64,000 nt of DNA from Leptolyngbya sp. NIES-3755 (GCA_001548435.1 AP017308.1:5155030-5219029), one strand, 5' to 3'; counted from the stretch's first letter, positions 16,845 to 25,462 are shown. Translations and numbers: made by a program. Notes: a model not told the origin generated them from the letters alone.

Positions 16845-17837
16845 ATGTCAACTACGAACTTTCTCAAGAACTTGAGCCGTCGGCAATTAATTCAACTTGG
16901 ACTCCTCTCAGGTGCAGGAGTCGCGGGATCAGTCTTGGGATTAAATCTACTGAATCAACGACGCGATCGCAAAGTCATCATTCCCCCGATCGACATTCCC
17001 CAAACCAAAGACGCGGCGAATCCGATGGCAGTCCTGCGCGAGTTTGACTATGGAACAGTCACGCAAGAAAACGGTCGAACGGTGCGAGAATTTCGTGTTG
17101 AGGCACGTACCTCTCCGTTAAAGCTCAATGGCTCAAACACATTCGTCACTTGGAATCTAAACGGACGAGTTCCGGGTCCGACTTTTCGGGCAACTGAGGG
17201 CGATCGGATTCGTGTGATTTTCTACAACAAAGCTGGACACTCGCATTCACTACACTTTCATGGCACTCACGCGGCAGATATGGACGGTGTGAAGCCTGTA
17301 AAAAATAACACGGTTGAAATCTACGAATTCGATGCTGAACCTTATGGAGTGCATCTTTATCACTGTCATATCGAGCCAATTACTCGCCACGTTGGGAAAG
17401 GCTTATATGGAATGTTCATTATTGATCCGCCTACACCGAGACCGCCTGCGGATGAAATGGTGTTGATCATGGCGGGATACGACGTAAATGACGATCGTAA
17501 AAATGAACTCTACGCCTTCAATGGATTGCCCGACTATTACATGCACAATCCGATTCCGATTCAGCAAGATCAGTTAGTGCGTTTATATGTTCTGAACATG
17601 ATCGAATTTGATTCGGTAGCAACATTTCACCTTCATGCGAACCTGTTCAAGGTCAATCGCACTGGGCGGAATATAGAGCCAACAGAGGAAACGGATGTAA
17701 TCACGATGGGAACCGCAGAGCGGCACATTTTAGAGTTCAGTTTCCATCACACAGGCAAGTTTATGTTCCATCCGCATCAGGACTATATGGCAGAATCTGG
17801 CTGTATGGGCGTATTCAATGTGATTCCGAACGCTTAG
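16845..17837 (+). CDS. Two-domain multicopper oxidase, Tat-exported
   Basis: This 330-residue protein starts with a twin-arginine signal (SRRQLIQLGLL) and has only two cupredoxin domains. Domain 1 carries HSLHFHGTH and HLYHCHIEPITRHVGKGLYGM, the HCH...H...M set of a type 1 copper with adjoining type 2/3 ligands. Domain 2 carries FHLHANLF and FHPHQDYMAESGCM, which has HxH ligands but no type 1 Cys. This is the layout of two-domain oxidases with type 1 copper in domain 1. Being two genes before an FTR1 permease, a ferroxidase role is the best inference. Laccase or copper detoxification are alternatives. Confidence 0.85.
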   Translation: MSTTNFLKNLSRRQLIQLGLLSGAGVAGSVLGLNLLNQRRDRKVIIPPIDIPQTKDAANPMAVLREFDYGTVTQENGRTVREFRVEARTSPLKLNGSNTFVTWNLNGRVPGPTFRATEGDRIRVIFYNKAGHSHSLHFHGTHAADMDGVKPVKNNTVEIYEFDAEPYGVHLYHCHIEPITRHVGKGLYGMFIIDPPTPRPPADEMVLIMAGYDVNDDRKNELYAFNGLPDYYMHNPIPIQQDQLVRLYVLNMIEFDSVATFHLHANLFKVNRTGRNIEPTEETDVITMGTAERHILEFSFHHTGKFMFHPHQDYMAESGCMGVFNVIPNA

Positions 17838-17960
17838 TTGAACTTAACAAACTGCTTATTGACAAAAACTCTAATTAAGCCACACAATGAGCGATGTCGA
17901 TACTTAGCTAGAAAGTTTCTCAATAACTAACTTTTCTCTTCATTTCTGGAACCTCGAATC

Positions 17961-18965
17961 ATGTCTATCAAGTTTAAATTCTTGGCTTGTTTTCTCTGTG
18001 CGGTGGGCTTGAGTGTCTTGATTTCGTGCAGTTCTCAGACTCCAAACACAACCAGTTCTGCTCCTGCCACGACGGATACCGCTACAACTCACTCGATGCA
18101 AGGTGGCAGAAAAATCAACATTAACAGTGCAATTCTGTCTGAACTCGACAAGCTAGAAGCAAAACTCGGTGTTCCAGCACTATCTAACAAAATTCAAGGA
18201 AGTCGTCCTTACGGCAAAACTGAGGAATTGGTCGCTAAGAATGTCATCACACAACAACAATTCGATCAAATCAAAGATTTAGTCACGATCGAAGATATCA
18301 AGCTCGAAGGCGAGGCTAAAGATGTCGATTACATGACCAAAATGGGCTTGATGAAAGGGCATCTCTATGTTGCAAAAGAACTCTTAGACCTGAACAAACC
18401 AGAACAAGCAGAACCCCACATCGGACACCCCGTAGAGGAAATTTATGCGGATGTGGAAGAGCAACTGCCTGAGCGCAAAGTTCCAGAGTTCAAAAATTCT
18501 TTGATTGCTCTGCAAGATGAAGTGAAAGCGGGTGCTAAGAACGCTGAGAAAGTAAACACTGGCTTCAAGACTTCAATGCAAGCAGTAGATACGGCGATTA
18601 ATGCTTTGCCCGAATCTCAGCGTCAATCTCCAGCATTTGTCCTGCAAGTGATCAATGGATTGTTAGATACTGCGAACTCTGAATATGGAGCCGCGATCGC
18701 AGATAACAAGATTGCTCAAGTGATTGAGTACCAAGATTCACGCGGATTTGTCGTCTACGCGAATGAACTGTACAAAGGCATTTCGGATGCAATGGCTAAA
18801 TCTCAACCTGCTGCTCATAAGACAATTGAGACGAAACTGGCTGACTTGTCGAAGACTTGGGTTGCTGTGACTCCACCTGACAAACCTGTGAAAACCAGCG
18901 ATGAAGTGTCTGCCTTAGTCAAAGACATTGAAAGCAACACTCAGAAAATTGCGAGTGCTTCATAA
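17961..18965 (+). CDS. Helix-hairpin-helix lipoprotein of the iron block
   Basis: This 334-residue protein has a lipoprotein signal ending VLISC (Cys at about residue 23), then a Ser/Thr-rich linker. Residues 50-110 (INSAILSELDKLEAKLGVP ... SRPYGKTEELV) resemble the ComEA/PsbU helix-hairpin-helix fold. The rest is helical and has a His/Glu cluster (GHLYVAKELL, EPHIGHPVEEIYADVEE) that could bind metal, loosely like the imelysin/EfeO motif. It sits between the multicopper oxidase and the FTR1 permease, the place of EfeO in efeUOB operons. A periplasmic iron-handling role is inferred; I do not know a characterised homologue. Confidence 0.65.
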   Translation: MSIKFKFLACFLCAVGLSVLISCSSQTPNTTSSAPATTDTATTHSMQGGRKININSAILSELDKLEAKLGVPALSNKIQGSRPYGKTEELVAKNVITQQQFDQIKDLVTIEDIKLEGEAKDVDYMTKMGLMKGHLYVAKELLDLNKPEQAEPHIGHPVEEIYADVEEQLPERKVPEFKNSLIALQDEVKAGAKNAEKVNTGFKTSMQAVDTAINALPESQRQSPAFVLQVINGLLDTANSEYGAAIADNKIAQVIEYQDSRGFVVYANELYKGISDAMAKSQPAAHKTIETKLADLSKTWVAVTPPDKPVKTSDEVSALVKDIESNTQKIASAS

Positions 18966-18987
18966 ACTCAAGCTCTAATCGTTGAGG

Positions 18988-19014
18988 GGCAGATCAAGCG
19001 TGGTCTGCCTTTTT
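18988..19014 (+). terminator. Intrinsic terminator between lipoprotein gene and FTR1 gene
   Basis: GGCAGATCA (18988-18996) pairs with TGGTCTGCC (19001-19009) with one G-T pair, followed by TTTTT. It probably limits readthrough into the permease gene and so lowers its level relative to the lipoprotein. Confidence 0.65.
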
Positions 19015-19043
19015 GAACATTGAATGCACTATTGGAGGCGATG

Positions 19044-19964
19044 ATGGATTTTAGTTATGCAGTTCCTACCTTCCTGATTACTCTGCGTGAAGGCGTTGAA
19101 GCTGCCCTAGTCGTTGGAATTGTATTAGCCTATTTAAATAAAGCGAACCGACGCAATCTTAGAGGTTGGGTCTGGGGTGGAGTTGGGGTTGGACTGGCAG
19201 CGAGTGGACTGATCGGAGTGCTGTTTGGTTGGATTGTTCAACAAGCAGGAACGGCAGGAGCTTCAGTTGAACAATTTCTAGAAGCCTCGTTTAGTGTGGT
19301 TGCGATCGCATGTCTCAGTTGGATGCTGATCTGGATGACGCGCAATGCTCGATCGCTGAAACAAGATGTCGAAGGTGCAATTGGATCAGCCTTGAAACAA
19401 GATGCTCAAGCAGGTTGGGGGATTTTTGGCTTAGTCTTTTTCGCAGTGTTGCGAGAAGGATTTGAAACCGTTCTATTCATTGCAGGTAAGTTTCAGCAAG
19501 GCATCATTCCAACTCTGGGCGCGCTTGGTGGTATTGGAGTGGCAGCCGCGATCGGGGCATTGTTATTCCGTTGGGGAATTCGCCTGAATGTTCGGAAGTT
19601 CTTCATGGTCATGGGAATTTTGCTGTTATTGATTGTTTCTGGATTGGTAGTAACCGCATTAGGACACTTTGATGCTGGAATGAGCGCACTATCACAAGTC
19701 GATCGTAAATCAGCTTCTCTGTGCTTCTTCTATGAGCGATTTGCTAAACCTCAAGATCGCGACTGTGTCCTCGGTGGAATGGTCTGGAACTTGAGTAAAG
19801 TCTTACCTGCTGAGAAGTTCCCTGGATCAATTCTGAGTGCATTGTTTGGATATACCGATCGACTTTATTTGATTCAAGCGATCGCATATCTCGCATTTCT
19901 AATTTCGGTCGGTAGTTTGTACTTCCAATCCCTATTTGGTCGATCGTGGTTTGGCAAACATTAA
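19044..19964 (+). CDS. FTR1 family iron permease
   Basis: This 306-residue protein has seven hydrophobic segments and the two REGxE iron-translocation motifs of the FTR1/EfeU family: REGVE at residues 15-19 and REGFE at 137-141. These Glu residues carry ferric iron in the yeast homologue. I place the start at the ATG at 19044, five bases after GGAGG; an ATG at 19041 is too close to that site. It closes the block and would take up iron oxidised by the upstream multicopper oxidase, a Fet3-Ftr1-like arrangement. Confidence 0.92.
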   Translation: MDFSYAVPTFLITLREGVEAALVVGIVLAYLNKANRRNLRGWVWGGVGVGLAASGLIGVLFGWIVQQAGTAGASVEQFLEASFSVVAIACLSWMLIWMTRNARSLKQDVEGAIGSALKQDAQAGWGIFGLVFFAVLREGFETVLFIAGKFQQGIIPTLGALGGIGVAAAIGALLFRWGIRLNVRKFFMVMGILLLLIVSGLVVTALGHFDAGMSALSQVDRKSASLCFFYERFAKPQDRDCVLGGMVWNLSKVLPAEKFPGSILSALFGYTDRLYLIQAIAYLAFLISVGSLYFQSLFGRSWFGKH

Positions 19965-19978
19965 CGAGTTCGACTTGG

Positions 19979-22156
19979 TCAAGGATTCGGAGAAGGAGAA
20001 TCCGTCGGGGATGGTTCAGGCGTTGGCGTTGGAGTCGGTTCAGGCGTTGGCGTATCGGTTGATTCTGGCGGTTCAGGAGCCGTTTCAGGCGGAGTCGGTT
20101 CTGGAGTCGGTCGCGGAGTCGATCGAGGAATGGGTGATCGAATTGGACGAGGACGATCGGCAACGACGACTTGAATATCAACCGATCGTGTCACCTGTTC
20201 GCCTGCACGATTTCGAGCCGTGAGCGTGATCGTTTTCACATTTCCAGGCGTAATCGGATAAGTGATTGAACCTTGAGAATTGACTGATCCTGTGAAGGGT
20301 AATAGTTCAACTTCTAAGCCTTCCTCACCTTGAACTGCCCAAGAAACAACAATGTTTGCAGCTTCATTGTTACCCACCGAAAAAGTATGAGTGAGTTGGC
20401 TCATCGCATCTTGTCCATTGAGCGTGAAAGACACAATTTCAGGTTTGCGACCTTGTTCTGTCGATCGAGGCATGAAAGCCGCTGCTTGCTCTGGAGACTG
20501 CGATGATCCAGTTGATTTTACGGTTACTGTCTCCGTCGTTTCTTCTACGATCGGCACACGATGATTAGACTTATCAAACAGCTTTAATCTGTACTTGAAT
20601 GCCCCAGACTGCGAAGAGACAAAGGGAATTCCCTGACATTGTACCTTTGTATATTGGGCTGGCTGTTGAAGCGAAGACAACCACGGCAAATCAGGCAACG
20701 GAAGCTCCCAGAACACAGGAGCAGACTGAGCAGGCTGGTCTGACTCTACCCGACGACATCCATTTTCTTGATCGGTTTTTGCTTGCAGTTCTTTTGGAAT
20801 CGAAGTTGAGAAACTATACGCTTTTGTTTGAATTTCCGCACCTTCATTCAACTGAGCGATCACTAATCGATCGAGGGTTTCAGGATTTTGCACTGTCCAA
20901 TTCAGTCGAACCGCATTACTCGCACCTTCGAGATAAGTTCGCTTAGTGGGGCTGAATTCAACAATGTCTGCTGTCGTAATCGGTTGACGATTAAAGCGAT
21001 ACAACAAGCTGAGCAGCATCAAAAGTGATCCGGCTCCGAGTAACATCAATCCAGCTAGAACCCATTTTGGGTGAGGGAGCCAGATCAATTTTGCTTGTGC
21101 TGGATACGGCGGCTCCGAAATTGCATCGATCGGGATCAAATGAAAGTTCACCGTTGACCGTAAAGGTTTGCCCCACCAAGGACGCTGCCAACGATTGCGC
21201 GGAATGGCTCGAAGCACGATCGAGGCTTCTTGATTCGGCGCGATCGTGATGCCTTGACTATCGGTAACAAATTCAAATCGCTGTTCAGCCCCTCTCGTTT
21301 CTAATCTCAGTTTTCGTTCCACGTTGCCGCGATTTTGCACTCTCAGCGTAAAAGTGGCAAACTCTCGCGGAATCGATCGTACTTTTGGAATCAGTTCCGT
21401 TTCTAATCGAGCATCTGGTAACACCTGCACATAAATTACATCGAGCGTAAGCAAGTCAGGTGAATTCATCGAAATCAATTGCAGCGTTGGAAAGTAGCTT
21501 CCGGCTGGAGTTCCGATCGGAGGATGGAACGTGAACTGAATTTCGCCACTTTCTTGAGCTTCGAGCCGCAAACCTTTGATCGGTTGAACAATTCCGAGTG
21601 GTTCTGCTTCTTGATTGTGATAGTCGATCGTGAACCAATCAGCAGGAAGTTCTGAACAATTGAGATAGATCAAATCTGAAATTGTCGATCGATTCTCAAT
21701 GCTGAGCGTGAATGTTACGGATTGACCTGGCTGCAATTGATAAGGCGCTTCAGAAGTCGTTTCAGGATCAAGATTAAAATTTAATGTTTTCTTAAATCGA
21801 TTCCGCTGCATCAATGGCACTTCAAGCTGAAGCGGACATCGAATCGTTTTTTCTATGTTTTGTTCAGACTTATAAGCGATCGTATAGTGATAAGTTCCTG
21901 GAGCCGCATTTGTTGGCACATCGAAGTTCAGAGTAATCTCTCGGAGTTCTCCAGGTTCTAAATAGGCGGGAGACGCAGGCGAAAAAGAATGCCACTCAAT
22001 TAGAGAAAAAAAGCTAGGCTCAGTCACTTCCAGCCAGAAATACACCGCAGAACGCTTCGCATCCAGTCCGGTATTCGCGATCGTGAAATTCTGACAGAAC
22101 TGCATTCCGCGATCGGTCTGAGTCGTCTGGATGGTAGATTTTGCCTCAATCTGCAT
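19979..22156 (-). CDS. Large single-span protein with Ig-like repeats and Pro/Thr-rich tail
   Basis: This protein of about 725 residues consists of repeated beta-sandwich-like segments of some 100 residues (IANTGLDAKRSAVYF, PGQSVTFTLSIENRS, FATFTLRVQNRGNVERKL), like NEW3/alpha-galactosidase-associated or Ig-type repeats. One membrane helix follows (VLAGLMLLGAGSLLMLLSLLY, residues 380-400). A second set of beta domains comes next, then a C-terminal tail of about 60 residues made almost only of Pro, Thr, Ser and Glu. There is no signal peptide. It diverges from the pseudokinase gene across 245 bp, so they may share a control region. Function is unknown. Confidence 0.65.
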   Translation of the reverse strand: MQIEAKSTIQTTQTDRGMQFCQNFTIANTGLDAKRSAVYFWLEVTEPSFFSLIEWHSFSPASPAYLEPGELREITLNFDVPTNAAPGTYHYTIAYKSEQNIEKTIRCPLQLEVPLMQRNRFKKTLNFNLDPETTSEAPYQLQPGQSVTFTLSIENRSTISDLIYLNCSELPADWFTIDYHNQEAEPLGIVQPIKGLRLEAQESGEIQFTFHPPIGTPAGSYFPTLQLISMNSPDLLTLDVIYVQVLPDARLETELIPKVRSIPREFATFTLRVQNRGNVERKLRLETRGAEQRFEFVTDSQGITIAPNQEASIVLRAIPRNRWQRPWWGKPLRSTVNFHLIPIDAISEPPYPAQAKLIWLPHPKWVLAGLMLLGAGSLLMLLSLLYRFNRQPITTADIVEFSPTKRTYLEGASNAVRLNWTVQNPETLDRLVIAQLNEGAEIQTKAYSFSTSIPKELQAKTDQENGCRRVESDQPAQSAPVFWELPLPDLPWLSSLQQPAQYTKVQCQGIPFVSSQSGAFKYRLKLFDKSNHRVPIVEETTETVTVKSTGSSQSPEQAAAFMPRSTEQGRKPEIVSFTLNGQDAMSQLTHTFSVGNNEAANIVVSWAVQGEEGLEVELLPFTGSVNSQGSITYPITPGNVKTITLTARNRAGEQVTRSVDIQVVVADRPRPIRSPIPRSTPRPTPEPTPPETAPEPPESTDTPTPEPTPTPTPEPSPTDSPSPNP

Positions 22157-22416
22157 TGAGTGTTCTTTCATACCTCTTTTCTACGGTCGTCCGTTCCATA
22201 GGTTGACTCACACTTTCCTACTCTGAAAGCATTCCAGATTGGAGCCACAATTGTCTGTTTGATCAGACACACTGTGCGGTATCACACTCACCCTAGAGAA
22301 GTCGAATTCTAACACCATTTCTGTCTACAATCGAACGTTGGTTGATCAGGACATGAGCGTTCTGACACTGAACTGTCACTCAATGCCCACTGATGCGCGG
22401 AAAACTATGAGAAGTA

Positions 22417-23529
22417 ATGATTAGCAGGAATGAACCTGAAAATCTAATGCAGAGCAAGAATCGATCGAGATCTATGACTCAGGAGAGCACCACTGAACCA
22501 AAAACACTGGAAGGAAAAGTCCTAAGCGGGCTACGGGGACACTATGCGATCGTATCTCTCGCCGAAAATCAGCCGGGAGTCCGACTCTACAATGGAACCG
22601 ATCTTGCCACAGACAGTCCTGTGCTGGTGAAAGAATATTATTCGTTTTGGTGGACGGCAGTTGAGATGCAGCAGATGGAAGCCGCCATTCGACCTTTAGA
22701 AACGATCGAGCTTCACAGTGGGGGTGTTCAAGATTTCCGCTTGTTGATCCCACAAGATATGTTCGTATCGGTGAAGGATCAGCGCTGTTACCTAGTTTTG
22801 CGCTCTCCTCATCACCCTGGACAGTCGCTAAAACACTATCTAGAAACGCAGGGCAGTCTTTCAACCACCACCGTTCGACATTTTCTCTCACAAGTGTTGC
22901 AATCTCTCTGGTTTTTGCAGGGTCAAATGATCGACTTTGCAGACGGAGAGACGCAGAAAGGAACAGCACACGGCAATTTAACTCTAGAAAGTCTTCTGAT
23001 TGTTCCTGAATCGCAAGCTTGGACGGATCAGTTTCAAGTCTATTTGCGAGACTTTGCGCTTTGGGAAAGTGTAGTCAAGCCAGAAATGCTATCTTCTCGA
23101 TCGCTCAATGAGCAGAAACAGCAAGATCTCAAAGATCTAGGCACGATCGCGACTCAAATGCTCTTTGGTGAACTGAATCCACCGAGCTATTGGAATCCAA
23201 TTCAAGACCCGCGCTGGAGTACGATCGCGGATCAATTCCTAAAACAATTTATTCAACAATTATTAGGAATCGAAGCTCCCCCTTTTTCTGGAGCCAAAGC
23301 CGCTCGAAATCAATTACTTACTCTTCCGACGATCGAAGAACCCCAAGCGACTGAGACGAATACCGAGTGGGAATCGATCGAGTTAGGACAAGCCGATCGA
23401 CCTCCGTTGTATTTCAAGATTGCGTTCGCTGTGGCAATTTTGGGATTGGTTGCAAATTTGGGTTTGCTTTGGATCAATAAAGGAGCGATGCCACCTCCAA
23501 AATTCAATTTCATTCAACATCGAAAATAG
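22417..23529 (+). CDS. Membrane-anchored pseudokinase
   Basis: This 370-residue protein has a protein-kinase-like fold lacking key catalytic residues. The ATP-anchoring Lys72 is kept (PVLVKEYY). The catalytic loop reads HGNLTLESLL instead of HRDLKPxN, and the metal loop reads DFA instead of DFG. A single membrane helix (YFKIAFAVAILGLVANLGLLW) lies near the C-terminus with a short tail outside. The start is uncertain; ATGs at residues 11 and 20 are alternatives. It is divergent from the large Ig-like membrane protein and may work with it as a scaffold or sensor. Confidence 0.7.
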   Translation: MISRNEPENLMQSKNRSRSMTQESTTEPKTLEGKVLSGLRGHYAIVSLAENQPGVRLYNGTDLATDSPVLVKEYYSFWWTAVEMQQMEAAIRPLETIELHSGGVQDFRLLIPQDMFVSVKDQRCYLVLRSPHHPGQSLKHYLETQGSLSTTTVRHFLSQVLQSLWFLQGQMIDFADGETQKGTAHGNLTLESLLIVPESQAWTDQFQVYLRDFALWESVVKPEMLSSRSLNEQKQQDLKDLGTIATQMLFGELNPPSYWNPIQDPRWSTIADQFLKQFIQQLLGIEAPPFSGAKAARNQLLTLPTIEEPQATETNTEWESIELGQADRPPLYFKIAFAVAILGLVANLGLLWINKGAMPPPKFNFIQHRK

Positions 23530-23567
23530 AGCGTCTTAGAATCATCAAGTTGCTTGGTTTCGCTTGA

Positions 23568-24464
23568 ATGTCATTTTTTCTTCAATATCGAGGCGAACTC
23601 GCCGCACTCACCGCTGCATTCATCTGGGCATGTGGCTCGATCGTATACACCGGAGTCGGACGACAGATCAGCCCCCTCGCTCTGAACTTCACCAAAGGAT
23701 GGGTCGCGATCGTTCTTCTATGCCTCACATTCCTGATCACCGGACAATCGATTCCCTCGATCGAATTCACACCATTTCTCATGCTTTTTCTCAGCGGCGT
23801 GATCGGGATCGGATTCGGAGATACTGCCTATTTCAGTGCCCTAAATTGCATCGGTGCAAGACGAACTCTATTGTTTGAAACGCTTGCCCCTCCGTTATCA
23901 GCAGTTTTAGCATTGATTTTTCTTCAGGAACAATTGGCATTGTCCGCTTGGATTGGAATTGGATTCACGATCGCGGGTGTAGTCTGGGTGATCTTAGAAC
24001 GCACCTCAGAGCCGAGTGGAAACTTTCGCCCCCTTTTGGGAAGTCTTTACGGGCTATTAGCGGCGATCGGTCAGGCAGCAGGCGCAGTCATGTCCCGATC
24101 CGCATTCGTCAACACCGAGATCGATTCCTTGTGGAGTACGCTAATTCGATTGTTTGGAGGCACGATCGCGCTTTTTATCTGGATACTGTTGCGAAATCAA
24201 TCGCACGAAATGATCAAACCTTTACGCAATCGAAGACTACTCACAATCATTGCTGGAACTGCCTTTATCAGTACTTATTTAGGCATCTGGCTCCAGCAAA
24301 CCTCGCTGAAATATGCCACCACCGGAATCGCTCAAGCATTAAGTAGTACCAGTCCACTTTTTGTCATACCTCTGAGCAGAGCAATGGGCGATCGCGTTAG
24401 TATGCGATCCGTCATCGGTGTCCTGATTTCTCTTCTGGGGGTGAGTTTATTGTTTCATCGTTAG
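23568..24464 (+). CDS. EamA/DMT family transporter
   Basis: This 298-residue protein has ten hydrophobic segments in two EamA halves (ALTAAFIWACGSIVYTG in the first, LYGLLAAIGQAAGAVMSRSAF in the second). This is the drug/metabolite transporter layout. PPLSAVLALIFLQEQLALS is the conserved end of the first half. Substrate cannot be inferred; relatives export amino acids, nucleosides or other metabolites. Its stop codon overlaps a CRP-like dyad at 24464-24477. Confidence 0.88.
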   Translation: MSFFLQYRGELAALTAAFIWACGSIVYTGVGRQISPLALNFTKGWVAIVLLCLTFLITGQSIPSIEFTPFLMLFLSGVIGIGFGDTAYFSALNCIGARRTLLFETLAPPLSAVLALIFLQEQLALSAWIGIGFTIAGVVWVILERTSEPSGNFRPLLGSLYGLLAAIGQAAGAVMSRSAFVNTEIDSLWSTLIRLFGGTIALFIWILLRNQSHEMIKPLRNRRLLTIIAGTAFISTYLGIWLQQTSLKYATTGIAQALSSTSPLFVIPLSRAMGDRVSMRSVIGVLISLLGVSLLFHR

Positions 24465-24477
24465 TGATCCAGATCAC
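24464..24477. promoter_or_regulatory. CRP-like dyad GTGATC-CA-GATCAC
   Basis: GTGATCCAGATCAC is a perfect dyad with the GTGA-N6-TCAC pattern of cAMP-receptor-protein sites. It lies at the end of the EamA gene and 12-25 bp before a structured RNA candidate. An adenylate cyclase is encoded at 37463-40024. Confidence 0.45.
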
Positions 24478-24488
24478 TGATGTGTTAG

Positions 24489-24648
24489 AGTGCCTGTGCA
24501 AGCAATAATTAGCACTTCGTAGGATTTTATTTCGCACCAAGTTCATGTAACGTTATGCTGCGAACTATCGCGATTCGACCTAATTACCCTGGTGGAATCG
24601 CATAGTAACGATAGAAGGGAGTGAATAATGCGTCTTGCTCAGGGCACT
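24489..24648 (+). ncRNA. Structured RNA candidate between EamA gene and 24706 gene
   Basis: AGTGCCTGTGCAAG (24489-24502) pairs with CTTGCTCAGGGCACT (24634-24648), leaving one bulged C and one mismatch. Inside, AGTTC/GAACT and a 12-bp bulged stem starting ACTATCGCGATTC (paired with GAATCGCATAGT) form further hairpins. The overall shape is a closed multi-hairpin RNA of about 160 nt. It could be a free small RNA or the leader of the small membrane protein gene at 24706. I do not recognise a known riboswitch. Confidence 0.4.
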
Positions 24649-24705
24649 GGGAACACTAAAGCAGGTTGAGATCCTGGCATCGTGCAAGGTTGAGGGAAGT
24701 TTGCT

Positions 24706-25011
24706 ATGCAGGTTTTGTTACTGATTTTGGGATTGTTTTATCTGGCGGTCATACCTATTCTCTTCATTAGCTGGCTTGAATTTTTCCGCCACGACGAGGA
24801 CAATCTCACTCAAGAAGACCAAAAAATTTCGCGATTGATGATCGCCGTCGCAAGTGTGTTTTGGATTCTTGCGCTCCCGTTCGCTTACGTAGAACTTTTA
24901 GATAGGTTCAAGCGCTCTAGCCGCGCTGCTCGGCTTTATCAGAAAATGTTAGAAACTCCGAAGTCTCAACCGCTCAACTCCAACGACGAAATGCAGGTTA
25001 CAAATCAATAA
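24706..25011 (+). CDS. Small membrane protein of unknown function
   Basis: This 101-residue protein has two membrane helices (VLLLILGLFYLAVIPILFIS and LMIAVASVFWILALPFAYVE) joined by a charged loop. A basic helix and a polar tail follow. No family is recognised. The gene stands alone downstream of a structured RNA candidate, which may be its leader. The start at 24706 is preceded by GAGGGAAG. Confidence 0.55.
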   Translation: MQVLLLILGLFYLAVIPILFISWLEFFRHDEDNLTQEDQKISRLMIAVASVFWILALPFAYVELLDRFKRSSRAARLYQKMLETPKSQPLNSNDEMQVTNQ

Positions 25012-25154
25012 GTTGTTACGATCGCTACTATTTCGTTCTGAAGAGGGATGAAGTTCTGTCTGTCATAGCAGAAACTAATGAATGAAGTCAGAGATTTTCG
25101 CTGTAAATGAGAATACAGTTTTTGAAACAATTGGGGATTTCAGAAAGCAGTTGG

Positions 25155-25160
25155 TATAAT
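25155..25160 (+). promoter_or_regulatory. TATAAT -10 box
   Basis: A consensus -10 hexamer TATAAT at 25155-25160 follows TTGGGG at 25131-25136 with an 18-bp spacer. It should start a transcript near 25167, ahead of the terminator hairpin at 25271-25290. Confidence 0.55.
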
Positions 25161-25166
25161 GGGAAC

Positions 25167-25290
25167 GAATTTGCTACTGAGGCTGGAATTTTATGAGACC
25201 TTGCCTTTTTGTCTTGAAAGTAGCAGTTCTTACTTGCTCACCTGTTTTAAATTATCCAACAACAGCGAAGACCAGGGTGCCTGGTTTTTT
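25167..25290 (+). ncRNA. Short transcript ending in a strong terminator
   Basis: From the TATAAT box the only nearby stop signal is a perfect 6-bp hairpin, ACCAGG-GTG-CCTGGT (25271-25285), followed by TTTTTT. The interval of about 124 nt has no reading frame of note. It is either an independent small RNA or an upstream attenuated leader of the riboswitch-controlled gene. I do not recognise its family. Confidence 0.4.
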
Positions 25291-25335
25291 GTTGCCAAAC
25301 TATCCACAAGTTCGTTCTGTCAATACTAGGGAAGC

Positions 25336-25462
25336 TAATCTGTGGGTCGCCTAATCTAAATCGAAATAGAGCGGAGGAACCAATTTTTGGGGCGAATCTT
25401 AGACATCGGTTTGAGAAAGACACCTTCCAGTCTTAGCCCGTCAGCTAACTCCGTCGGCAATG
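25336..25462 (+). promoter_or_regulatory. c-di-AMP riboswitch (ydaO/yuaA class)
   Basis: The interval carries the conserved blocks of the ydaO/yuaA aptamer in order: CGCCTAATCT, GCGGAGGAACCAATTTTT, GGGGCGAATCT, CACCTTCC and CCCGTCAGCTAACTCCGTCG. This class senses cyclic di-AMP and usually turns genes off when it is bound. A hairpin (AGGATAGCTCAG with CTGAGTATCCT, from 25466 on) follows and may be the expression platform. The next gene is a universal stress protein at 25589. Recognition is from remembered consensus, not from a covariance search. Confidence 0.8.

Noticed and set aside
19979-20120. Low-complexity repeats near 20 kb as a tandem repeat locus
   Set aside because: They encode the Pro/Thr/Glu-rich tail of the large membrane protein on the minus strand.
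24464-24477. Reading the GTGATC/GATCAC dyad as the EamA gene terminator
   Set aside because: The loop would be only two bases and there is no T-run; a protein binding site fits better.
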